Shown: piece after piece, positions 28,222 to 35,914 of the stretch
Position numbering within the stretch: the first letter of the stretch is position 1
How the letters are laid out: every line of letters starts with the position of its first letter
Assembly: GCA_013298625.1 (NCBI GenBank)
Contig: JAAFIF010000008.1
Location: 62,001-126,000, forward strand
Length of the DNA: 64,000 nt
Direction: 5' to 3'
Origin: Myxococcales bacterium
Lineage (GTDB): Bacteria > Myxococcota_A > Polyangia > Polyangiales > Ga0077539
Program-made: the position numbers and the translations under genes
The notes under the pieces: model-generated
Seen by the model: the letters and a program-made list of their open reading frames with translations, nothing else
Database searches by the model: none
Told to the model about the DNA's origin: nothing

Positions 28222-28265
28222 CGTGTGAATATGCACTATCTCATTCATCAATTGGCTGAATGAGA
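28216..28265. promoter_or_regulatory. Paired dyad operators between the LysR and NmrA-like genes
   Basis: Two inverted repeats share the half-site ATTCA/TGAAT. One is ATTCAC-CGT-GTGAAT (28216-28230), which fits the LysR T-N11-A rule. The other is TCTCATTCA, nine bases, then TGAATGAGA (28239-28265), with 9-bp perfect arms. Their centres are 29 bp apart, as expected for a LysR tetramer. They overlap the LysR start region, which suggests autoregulation, and lie about 75 bases before the divergent reductase. Confidence 0.75.
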
Positions 28266-28339
28266 GTGAGGGTCGCACTGTTGGGTCCGTCGTCGAGGCG
28301 CGAAGGGCGCTTCGAGCGCGAAAGAGAGAGCCAACAGCC

Positions 28340-29215
28340 ATGTTCGTCGTCACTGGAGTTACGGGTCACACGGGTTCGGTCGCTGCTGAGGCGCTGCTCG
28401 CGGCGAAGCAGGCCGTGCGGGTGGTCGTTCGCGACGCGGCCAAGGGCGCGCAGTGGAAGGAGCGCGGCGCCGAGGTCGCGATCGCGACGATCGAGGACAC
28501 CGCGTCGATGACCCGCGCGCTCGAAGGCGCGACCGGCGCGTACGTGCTGCTCCCGCCGCCGGCGTGGGGAGAGCCCAACGTGGCAGCCAACAGGACGGCG
28601 CTGACGGCCAACCTGCTCACGGCGCTGCGCGCGGCGGCGCCGAAGCACACGGTGTTCTTGTCGTCCGTCGGCGCGCAGCACGCGGACAAGACGGGCCCGA
28701 TCAAGTGGCTCAACCCCATCGAGCGCGCGCTGCGCGAGAGCGGGCTGCGCAGCACCTTCGTGCGCGCCGCGTTCTTCATGGAGAACTGGGGCGGCTCGCT
28801 CGGCGGGGCGCTCGCGTCGGGATCGCTCTACTACGGGCTCGCGGCGGACAAGAAGTTCTCTCAGGTCGCGACGAAGGACATCGGAAGGACCGTGGCCAAC
28901 GCGCTGCTCGAGCCGCACGCGAGCGGCGCCCGCGTGATCGAGCTGGCGGGCCCCGAAGAGCTCTCGCTCGACGACACGGCGGCGGTGATGAGCGCGGTGA
29001 GCGGCAAGAGCGTGAAGGCGGTGACCGTTCCGGTCGAGGCGATGGTGGCGTCGCTCGAAGGGATGGGCGCGTCGAAGGACGTCGCGAGCGGGTACGGCGA
29101 GCTCGTGCAAGGGATCAACGCGAACCACGTCGCGTGGGAGGGAGGCGCCGCGCAGTTTGTCCGCGGCGCGACCACGCTCGAGACCGTGCTTCGCGCGATG
29201 CTCGCGAAGGGCTGA
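28340..29215 (+). CDS. NmrA-like NAD(P)-binding reductase
   Basis: A 291-residue atypical short-chain dehydrogenase. The Rossmann P-loop GVTGHTGSVAAEALL is at residue 6, and no YxxxK catalytic pair is evident. That matches NmrA/HSCARG and azoreductase-like quinone reductases such as QorB. Substrate is unknown; redox sensing or quinone reduction is plausible. It is divergent from the LysR gene across two dyads, so it is very probably a LysR target. It ends a few bases before the convergent aldo/keto reductase. Confidence 0.87.
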   Translation: MFVVTGVTGHTGSVAAEALLAAKQAVRVVVRDAAKGAQWKERGAEVAIATIEDTASMTRALEGATGAYVLLPPPAWGEPNVAANRTALTANLLTALRAAAPKHTVFLSSVGAQHADKTGPIKWLNPIERALRESGLRSTFVRAAFFMENWGGSLGGALASGSLYYGLAADKKFSQVATKDIGRTVANALLEPHASGARVIELAGPEELSLDDTAAVMSAVSGKSVKAVTVPVEAMVASLEGMGASKDVASGYGELVQGINANHVAWEGGAAQFVRGATTLETVLRAMLAKG

Positions 29216-29219
29216 GCGA

Positions 29220-30221
29220 TCACTTCTTGCGCGCGCTGCCGGGCCCCGCGACGAGGCCCTCTTCGTTGCGGTCGGTCGCGGGCGGGGGCGATGGATAGAG
29301 CGCGCTCACGCGGTCGAGCAGCGCGGGGTCGACGGTGATCTCAGCGGCTGCCAGGGCGGGCTCGAGCTGCGCGAGCGAACGCGCGCCGAGCAGGGGCGCG
29401 GTCACGCCGGGCTGGGCCATCACCCACGCGACGGCGAGCGTCACGGGGTGCAGGTTGGCCTCGCGCGCGAGCGAGCGAAACGCCTCGGCGACTTCGTAGA
29501 GCGCCGGCTCGCCGTAGCGGACTTTGTACATGGGCCACTCGCTGACGCGCGCGCCGGCGGGGCGGTCGTGGACGCCGAACTTTCCGCTCAAGAGCCCTCC
29601 CCCGAGGGGGCTGTACGGAAACACCGCGAGCCGCTCGCTGCGCGCCATGGGCAACAGCTCGGCTTCGCACTGGCGCTTGACCAGGTTGTACATGGGCTGG
29701 ATCGCGGCGATGGGAGACCAGCGGTTGAGCGCTTGAATTCCAAGGGATTTGCACACCTGCCACGCGGCGAAGTTGCTCACCGCGGGGTAGAGCACCTTTC
29801 CTTGCGCGACGAGGTGCTCGATCGCACGGAGGCTCTCTTCGAGCTCGGCTTCGTCGTCGAACCGATGCAGGTAGTACACGTCGATGCGGTCCGTCTCGAG
29901 CCGACGCAGGCTCGCCTCGCACGCCCGCACGAGGTGATAGCGCGACGTGCCTCGACCGTTGACGTCGTTCGAGACAGGAAAATACGCCTTGCTCGCGATC
30001 ACCACGCGCTCGCGCATCCCTTTGATCATCGAGCCGAGCAGCTCTTCGCTGCGGCCGCCGTTGTACACATCGGCCGTGTCGAAGTGGTTGATCCCCGCGT
30101 CCACGCAGCGCTGAAACAGCGCGCGCGACGTGGGCTCGTCGGCGTCTCCGCCGAAGGTCATCGTGCCGAACGCCAGCGACGAGACGCGCACGCCCGTTCG
30201 CCCGAGGAGCGAGTACTTCAT
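29220..30221 (-). CDS. Aldo/keto reductase
   Basis: A 333-residue TIM-barrel NADPH oxidoreductase. The catalytic tetrad is visible: Asp and Tyr in DTADVYNGGRSEELLG, Lys in VIASKAY, His in YYLHRFD. The C-terminal cofactor-binding end has APLLGARSLAQLE. It resembles the AKR11/12 group of general stress and sugar-aldehyde reductases. I use the ATG at 30221; a TTG two codons upstream is weaker. It is divergent from the membrane Ser/Thr kinase gene. Confidence 0.92.
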   Translation of the reverse strand: MKYSLLGRTGVRVSSLAFGTMTFGGDADEPTSRALFQRCVDAGINHFDTADVYNGGRSEELLGSMIKGMRERVVIASKAYFPVSNDVNGRGTSRYHLVRACEASLRRLETDRIDVYYLHRFDDEAELEESLRAIEHLVAQGKVLYPAVSNFAAWQVCKSLGIQALNRWSPIAAIQPMYNLVKRQCEAELLPMARSERLAVFPYSPLGGGLLSGKFGVHDRPAGARVSEWPMYKVRYGEPALYEVAEAFRSLAREANLHPVTLAVAWVMAQPGVTAPLLGARSLAQLEPALAAAEITVDPALLDRVSALYPSPPPATDRNEEGLVAGPGSARKK

Positions 30222-30287
30222 GGGCAAACTCGTACACGAAATCGCACCGAAGTTTCAGCGGACGAGCGCATACTTCGGCGCGCTCAA

Positions 30288-32165
30288 GTGAACGAGACCG
30301 AGGCACGATCGCGCTTCGAGGCCCACCTCGCGACGCTGGGTTACAGCGAGACGCAGCTCGTCGTGGACTCGACCGGGACGCTCGCGACGTTGCAGCCGCC
30401 GCCGCGCGCGCAGCCAATGCAGCTGCCGGTGTTGCGCGCAGAGGACCTGCACCTGACTTCCATCTTGGGAGAGGGCGGGATGGGACGCGTGCACGCGGCG
30501 CAGCAGGTCGCGCTGCACCGTGAAGTGGCTGTAAAAATGCTGCGCGAAGAGAGCGCGGCGTCGGCAAGCGCGGATCTTCTTCGCGAGGCGATGGTGGCCG
30601 GGAGGCTCGAGCACCCGAACATCGTTCCGGTCTACCTGCTGGGGATGACACCGGAGGGGTCGCCGCTGTTCGTCATGCGGCGCATCGAGGGCGTCTCGTG
30701 GAGCAAGGTGCTCGCGAACCACGCCGCTGCGCCGGCGTTCTTCAGCCACGCGAGCGACGATCCGCTGGGATTTCACTTGTCGATCTTCGCGCGCGTCTGC
30801 GAGGCCGTGCACTTCGCGCACTCGAAGGGGATCGTCCACCGAGACCTCAAGCCCGACAACGTCATGCTCGGGACGTACGGCGAGGTCTACGTCGTCGACT
30901 GGGGGCTCGCGGTCTCGCTTCGCGAAGACGACGCGATGCTCCCGCTCGCTCGCCACGCCACCGCCCTCGCGGGGACGCCGCGCTACATGGCCCCCGAGAT
31001 GTGCTCGTGCAGCGTCGACGAGCTCGGCGCGCGCACGGACGTGTTTCTGCTCGGCGCCATCTTGTACGAGCTCGTCTCGGGCCGCGCGCCCTTCGACGCC
31101 CCCTCGGTGATGGAGCAGCTCGTGCGCGCGTACGACAGCGATTTCGCCCCGCTCGACGCCTCGGTCGAGCCCGAGCTCGCCCGCATCACCACGCGCGCCC
31201 TCGCCAAGAAGCCCGCGCAGCGCTTCGAGTCCGCCGACGAGCTGCGCCGCGCGGTGCTCGACTTCGTGCAACACCGGGCGTCCTTCGCGCTCTCGCGCGA
31301 GGCCAACCAGCGCGCGACCGAGCTGTTCGCGCTGATGGACCGCGGCGAACAGACAGACCCCGCGCGGATCAACGAGCTGTTCACCGAGAGCCGCTTCGGG
31401 CACCTGCAAGCGCTGCGCGCGTGGAGCGGCAACGTCGCGGCCCGCGAAGGACTGCAGCAGGTCATCGAACGCATGGTCGTCCACGAGCTCGAGCGCGACA
31501 ACGCGAGCTCTGCGCACAACCTCCTCTCGCAGCTGCCAACAGCCAACGATGCCCTCGCCGAGCGCGTCGCCGCAGCGGTGAAGCTCGCCGACGACAAGCG
31601 GGCGAAGTTCGACGCGCTCGAGGCGTTTCAGCGCGAGGCCGACACGCGCTCGGCCGTCGGCGGCAGGGCGCGGATGCTGCTCGGCATGGCGGTGTTTTGG
31701 TTCGCGCTGTCCATGGCCGCCGCGGGTCTTGATTATGTGGGCGCGCTTCGCTTCGGCTACCGCGAGGCCATCGCGGCCATCGTGCTCAACCTCGCGGTGA
31801 CCGCCACCGTGAGCAGCTACATCAAGCGCACGCAGAACCCCAACGCCGCCGTGCGCAAGCTGCTCTCGACCACGGTGCTCATGGGCATCGGGCTCGTGTC
31901 TCACTGGGTTCTCACGGCGCTCATGGGCATGCCGCTCAACCACGCGCTCGTGCTCTTTCTCTGGTGGGTCGCCGGCGGGTGGATCTGCGTCGGGCTGCTG
32001 TTCGACCGCAACATCGTCGTGACGGGCATCGCCTTCGGCGCCGGCGGAATCGCCGCGGCGCTGTGGCCCCGCTGGCAGCTCTTCACCTTCGCGCTCACGT
32101 CTCTGGTCGGCTACGGCGCGCTCGCGTTGAGCTGGATCTTCGGCGACCGCGCGCGCAAGAGCTGA
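30288..32165 (+). CDS. Ser/Thr protein kinase with multi-spanning membrane domain
   Basis: 625 residues from GTG 30288. The kinase domain has the G-loop GEGGMGRVH (61-69), Lys83 in VAVKML, HRDLKPDN (184-191) and DWG in place of DFG (204-206), a known variant in this group that keeps the metal-binding Asp. A helical cytoplasmic stretch follows, then about five to six C-terminal membrane segments, so the kinase is anchored by its tail. It lies 83 bases before the vault-like gene on the same strand, which could make that protein its substrate (inference). Confidence 0.9.
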   Translation: MNETEARSRFEAHLATLGYSETQLVVDSTGTLATLQPPPRAQPMQLPVLRAEDLHLTSILGEGGMGRVHAAQQVALHREVAVKMLREESAASASADLLREAMVAGRLEHPNIVPVYLLGMTPEGSPLFVMRRIEGVSWSKVLANHAAAPAFFSHASDDPLGFHLSIFARVCEAVHFAHSKGIVHRDLKPDNVMLGTYGEVYVVDWGLAVSLREDDAMLPLARHATALAGTPRYMAPEMCSCSVDELGARTDVFLLGAILYELVSGRAPFDAPSVMEQLVRAYDSDFAPLDASVEPELARITTRALAKKPAQRFESADELRRAVLDFVQHRASFALSREANQRATELFALMDRGEQTDPARINELFTESRFGHLQALRAWSGNVAAREGLQQVIERMVVHELERDNASSAHNLLSQLPTANDALAERVAAAVKLADDKRAKFDALEAFQREADTRSAVGGRARMLLGMAVFWFALSMAAAGLDYVGALRFGYREAIAAIVLNLAVTATVSSYIKRTQNPNAAVRKLLSTTVLMGIGLVSHWVLTALMGMPLNHALVLFLWWVAGGWICVGLLFDRNIVVTGIAFGAGGIAAALWPRWQLFTFALTSLVGYGALALSWIFGDRARKS

Positions 32166-32248
32166 GCCCTCCGCCCATTGCGCGGCTGTCAGAGCGGCAT
32201 CACCCTCGTCGCTCGCAACGCACAGCACCCGAAAGGGGGTTCGCAACG

Positions 32249-33781
32249 GTGGACTACAAGTACAGCAAGAAGGCAGGCGCGCTGAACGAGGTCGCCCCGC
32301 AGCAGAACGCCGCGCCCGCCCGCGCCAGGGCGAGCAGCGGGCGGCGCCAAGAGCCGATGCAGCAGCAGATCCAGTCGAGCCTCAGCGACCTGGATTTCGC
32401 CGAGACCACAGGCGTGAGCAACCTCGGGCCTGGTCCGAGCTCGCTCACCATGCTTCGAGGAGGGATTTCGCCGCACGCGCAGACGGTCGCGAGCACGCCG
32501 CACAGGACGCCGGCGCCGCCAGCGCCGAGGTCAGCCGCAGTCGCAGGGCCGCGCAATCGTGGAGGTCGAGGGATGTTCTATTACACGGTCAACGAGGGCG
32601 AGCGCGTACGAGTGATCCACCCCGACGGGCACGTCGAGATCGTGGACGGGCCCAAGCGCTTCTGGATCGGCTCGAAGGCGATCGAGCACATGGTGCAGAA
32701 CGTCGCGCACCCCGGTGAGTTTCTCATCGTGCGCTCTCGCGACGGGCGGCAAGAGCACCACGCGGGCCCGGCCAGCGTGTGGTTCGACCCCAAGCAGCAC
32801 CTCTCGATCGACAAAGAAGAGGCCCTGCCGATCGCAGCGAAAGAAGCGGTGGTCGTGTACTCGAGGGGCGAGGACGGCGCGGTCGCGCGGCGCGTGGTGC
32901 ACGGGCCCGCGATGTTCATCCCCGCGCCCGGCGAGTGGCTGCACACGTTTTCGTGGCACGGATCGAAGGGCGGCAGCGACGGGTACCAGAAGGTGCCCAA
33001 CGCGCTGGTGTTTCAAAAGCTCTGGTTTTTGCCTGACCAGATGTACCACGACGTGCACGATGTCAGGACCGCCGACGACGCCGTGCTCACCATTCGCTTG
33101 ATGCTCTTCTTCGAGCTCGTCGACCTGCCGCGCATGCTCGAGAGCACGCACGACCCGATCGGTGACTTCGTCAACGCCGCCACCAGCGACGTGATCGACT
33201 TCACGGGAAAGCACGATTTCGAAGCGTTCAAGCGCAACACCGAGAAGCTCAACGAGCTGAGCGCGTACGGGCAGCTCGTCTCGCGCGCAGAGCAGTGCGG
33301 CTATCGCATCAACAAGGTGGTCTACCGCGGCTACGGCGCCCCAGAGTCCCTGCAGCGCATGCACGACGAGGCCATCGAGTCGCGCACGCGGCTGCAGCTC
33401 GAGCGCGCGACGCAAGAGCAAGCGCAGGACCTCGAAGACTTCAAGCTCGGCCGCGAGCAGGCGCGCGCCACGAAGCACCGCGCCGAGCAAGAGGCGACCA
33501 ACGCCTTCGACCTCGCCGAGCGCGACAAGCGACGGGCGGCGGACATCGCCGACGGCGAGGCCAAGCGGCGCTTCGAGCGCGCTCAGCGCGAGCTCGACCT
33601 CGCGCAGCAGCAGGCCGCGCAGAAGGACCGCGACCAGGCCCAGCGCGCGCACCTCGCGTCGCTCAAAGAGCTCGGCGTGGACCTCACGCGCTTGCTCACG
33701 CAGAACAGGGCCGACCGCGTGATCGAAGTGCGCGGCGAAGGGCAGACGCACCTGCACGTGGACCCCGCGCGAGAGCCGTGA
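32249..33781 (+). CDS. Major vault protein-like / SPFH-type protein
   Basis: 510 residues from GTG 32249, with AGGGGG about eight bases upstream. Residues 1-107 look disordered. About 110-235 holds three MVP-like beta repeats (each with a GP turn: VDGPKRFWIG, HAGPASVWFDP, HGPAMFIPAPGEW). Residues 245-365 resemble the MVP shoulder/SPFH domain (RTADDAVLTIRLMLFFEL, DPIGDFVNAATSDVIDF). A coiled coil at 367-470 corresponds to the MVP cap helix. In eukaryotes this order builds the vault shell. It is shorter than MVP because most N-terminal repeats are missing. Whether it assembles is unknown; a plain SPFH scaffold is the alternative. Confidence 0.7.
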   Translation: MDYKYSKKAGALNEVAPQQNAAPARARASSGRRQEPMQQQIQSSLSDLDFAETTGVSNLGPGPSSLTMLRGGISPHAQTVASTPHRTPAPPAPRSAAVAGPRNRGGRGMFYYTVNEGERVRVIHPDGHVEIVDGPKRFWIGSKAIEHMVQNVAHPGEFLIVRSRDGRQEHHAGPASVWFDPKQHLSIDKEEALPIAAKEAVVVYSRGEDGAVARRVVHGPAMFIPAPGEWLHTFSWHGSKGGSDGYQKVPNALVFQKLWFLPDQMYHDVHDVRTADDAVLTIRLMLFFELVDLPRMLESTHDPIGDFVNAATSDVIDFTGKHDFEAFKRNTEKLNELSAYGQLVSRAEQCGYRINKVVYRGYGAPESLQRMHDEAIESRTRLQLERATQEQAQDLEDFKLGREQARATKHRAEQEATNAFDLAERDKRRAADIADGEAKRRFERAQRELDLAQQQAAQKDRDQAQRAHLASLKELGVDLTRLLTQNRADRVIEVRGEGQTHLHVDPAREP

Positions 33782-33818
33782 CGCGCCGCATGCGCCGCAG
33801 AAACACAGGGTCTCCGTA

Positions 33819-33874
33819 GATAAAGACAACGTTGTCCGTTTTTGTTGAGTTTAAAGGACAGATCGGTCTTTATC
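33819..33874 (+). promoter_or_regulatory. Nested dyads upstream of nrfH
   Basis: An AT-richer patch holds a perfect 9-bp inverted repeat (GATAAAGAC at 33819-33827, GTCTTTATC at 33866-33874) enclosing a perfect 12-bp palindrome GACAACGTTGTC (33825-33836) and a degenerate copy AAAGGAC (33853-33859). The downstream arm ends eight bases before the nrfH ATG. It could be a regulator operator, or an mRNA hairpin that covers the ribosome-binding region. The sequence does not match the classical FNR or NsrR sites I know. Confidence 0.65.
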
Positions 33875-33881
33875 CCGATCC

Positions 33882-34382
33882 ATGTCCGACTCGCAGCGGG
33901 CGGAGCAGCCGCCCAACAACCTGCGCGCGAAGCTGGCCCTGGCGCTCGCGCTGTTGACGGGCACGTCGCTGGGGATCGGCGCGTACACGTTCGCGTACGC
34001 GAAGGGCGGGGCGTATCTGACTAACAACCCGAGCGCGTGCGCCAACTGCCACGTGATGCGCGAGCAGTTCGAGGGGTGGCAGCGCGGCAGTCATCACGCG
34101 GTGGCGAGCTGCAACGACTGCCACGCGCCGCACTCGCTGGTGCCCAAGCTGTTCGTCAAGGCGCTCAACGGGTTCAACCACTCGTGGGCTTTTACGACGG
34201 GGCGCTTCGTCGAGCCGATCCGCACGACGTCGCTCAATCAACGGGTGACGGAGGGCGCGTGTCGGCACTGCCACGCGCCCGTCGTGGACGCGATCGAGTC
34301 GCACGCGCGGGGGGCGCGCACGCGCGGAGACGAGCAGGTCTCGTGCGTCCGCTGCCACCGCAACGTCGGGCATTTGCACTGA
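33882..34382 (+). CDS. nrfH: Cytochrome c nitrite reductase small subunit
   Basis: A tetrahaem NapC/NirT-family quinol dehydrogenase that passes electrons from menaquinol to NrfA. 166 residues: a membrane anchor at about 17-40, then four CxxCH haem sites (53-57, 77-81, 127-131, 155-159). The first is CANCHVM, the CxxCHxM form typical of NrfH. Length and layout are standard. nrfA starts 17 bases after its stop. A dense set of dyads lies just upstream of its ATG. Confidence 0.95.
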   Translation: MSDSQRAEQPPNNLRAKLALALALLTGTSLGIGAYTFAYAKGGAYLTNNPSACANCHVMREQFEGWQRGSHHAVASCNDCHAPHSLVPKLFVKALNGFNHSWAFTTGRFVEPIRTTSLNQRVTEGACRHCHAPVVDAIESHARGARTRGDEQVSCVRCHRNVGHLH

Positions 34383-34399
34383 ACAAGTCGAGCACGGCC

Positions 34400-35896
34400 A
34401 TGAGCGAAGAGAAGACAGACGAAATCAAGCCCACGAAATCAATTTCGGCTACCCGGCGCCTCGCGCTTGCGGTCGCGGCGACGGCGCTCGCGACGGCGGG
34501 GCTCGTCGGCCTGTTGATCAACGTGTTCGAGAAGAAGACCGAGGCGCGAAACCCGTTCTTTCGCGTCGTCGAGCTCAACGAGAGGACGGACGACCCTGCG
34601 GTGTGGGGGCGCAATTTTCCCCTGCAGTATGACGGGTACCGTCGAACGGTGGACATGCAGCGCACGCGATGGGGCGGCAGCGAGGCGATGCCCCACACCC
34701 CCACGGCGCGCGACTCGCGCACGACCGTCGCGCAAAACCGCCTCCAAGAAGACCCCAACCTCGTCACCATGTGGAACGGCTACGCCTTCGCCGTCGACTT
34801 TCGCGAAGAGCGCGGCCACGCCTTCATGCTGGTCGATCAAGAGACCACGCAGCGCCAGGTCGTCGTGCGCCAGCCCGGCAGCTGCCTGCACTGCCACGCC
34901 TCGATGTGGACCGCGTACAACCGCCTCGGCAACGGCGACATCTTTCGCGGCTTCGAGGCGGTCAACCACATGCCGTACGCCGAAGCGCGCACCCACGTGC
35001 AGCACCCGGTGTCGTGCATCGACTGCCACGACCCGGCGACGATGGCGCTGCGCGTGACGAGGCCCGCGTTCATCGAGGGGATTCGCTCGTTCTACGCGTC
35101 CCGCGGCCGGCCCAACTTCGACCCCAACCGAGACGCAACCCACCAAGAGATGCGCTCGTACGTGTGCGGTCAGTGCCACGTCGAGTACTACTTTCGGGGA
35201 CCCGACAAGCGCCTGACCTTTCCGTGGTCCAACGGCATGCGCGCGGACGACATCCTCGCGTACTACGAGCGCGACGGGCACCGCGACTGGACCCACCGCG
35301 AGTCCGGCGCGCGGGTGCTCAAGGCGCAGCACCCCGAGTTCGAGATGTACAACCAGGGCATCCACGCGCGGGCCGGCGTCTCGTGCGCGGATTGCCACAT
35401 GCCCTACCGCCGCGAGGGCGCGCTCAAGATCAGCGACCACCACATTCGCAGCCCTCTGCTCAACATCGCCAACGCGTGCCAGACCTGCCACCGCGTCAGC
35501 GAAACAGAGCTGCGCGACCGCGCCGAGGCGATCCAGAACCGCACCCACGAGATGCGCGACCGCGCGATGGGCGTGCTCGTCGAGCTCATCCACGGGATCG
35601 GCGCCGCGCGCACCGGCGGCGCGACGGACGAGCAGCTCGCTGGCGCGAGGCTCGAGCAGATGCGCGCGCAGTTCTTGTTGGACTTCGTCGAAGCCGAGAA
35701 CTCGTCGGGCTTTCACGCCCCAGGAGAAGCGGGCCGCGTGCTCTTTCTCTCCATCGACCACGCGCACCAGGGGCTTCGCTCGCTCGGCGCGCGCCCCTCG
35801 CTCGTCCCGCTGCAGACGAGCGCGGCCGACGCAGCGACGAGCTACAGCGCAGCGGACGGCGGCAGCGCGGCGATGGACGCCAGCGCCCGCGACTGA
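34400..35896 (+). CDS. nrfA: Cytochrome c nitrite reductase catalytic subunit
   Basis: Reduces nitrite to ammonia with six electrons in the periplasm. 498 residues with an N-terminal membrane segment (21-42). Five haem motifs are at CLHCH 162, CIDCH 206, CGQCH 256, CADCH 329 and CQTCH 360. The Tyr in CGQCHVEYYF, the Arg in FREERGH, the KAQHPE calcium-site motif (308-313) and the active-site His322 (QGIH) are all kept. The first, active-site haem has CxxCH instead of the usual CxxCK. The Ala/Ser/Asp-rich tail is extra. Confidence 0.95.
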   Translation: MSEEKTDEIKPTKSISATRRLALAVAATALATAGLVGLLINVFEKKTEARNPFFRVVELNERTDDPAVWGRNFPLQYDGYRRTVDMQRTRWGGSEAMPHTPTARDSRTTVAQNRLQEDPNLVTMWNGYAFAVDFREERGHAFMLVDQETTQRQVVVRQPGSCLHCHASMWTAYNRLGNGDIFRGFEAVNHMPYAEARTHVQHPVSCIDCHDPATMALRVTRPAFIEGIRSFYASRGRPNFDPNRDATHQEMRSYVCGQCHVEYYFRGPDKRLTFPWSNGMRADDILAYYERDGHRDWTHRESGARVLKAQHPEFEMYNQGIHARAGVSCADCHMPYRREGALKISDHHIRSPLLNIANACQTCHRVSETELRDRAEAIQNRTHEMRDRAMGVLVELIHGIGAARTGGATDEQLAGARLEQMRAQFLLDFVEAENSSGFHAPGEAGRVLFLSIDHAHQGLRSLGARPSLVPLQTSAADAATSYSAADGGSAAMDASARD

Positions 35897-35914
35897 GCTC
35901 GGCGCTCGCTCGAA

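Noticed and set aside
30255-32246. Minus-strand frame opposite the membrane Ser/Thr kinase
   Set aside because: The plus strand encodes intact kinase motifs; the antisense translation has none.
33819-33874. Dyads upstream of nrfH considered as mobile-element ends
   Set aside because: No transposase and no target duplication; the position right before the start codon fits regulation better.
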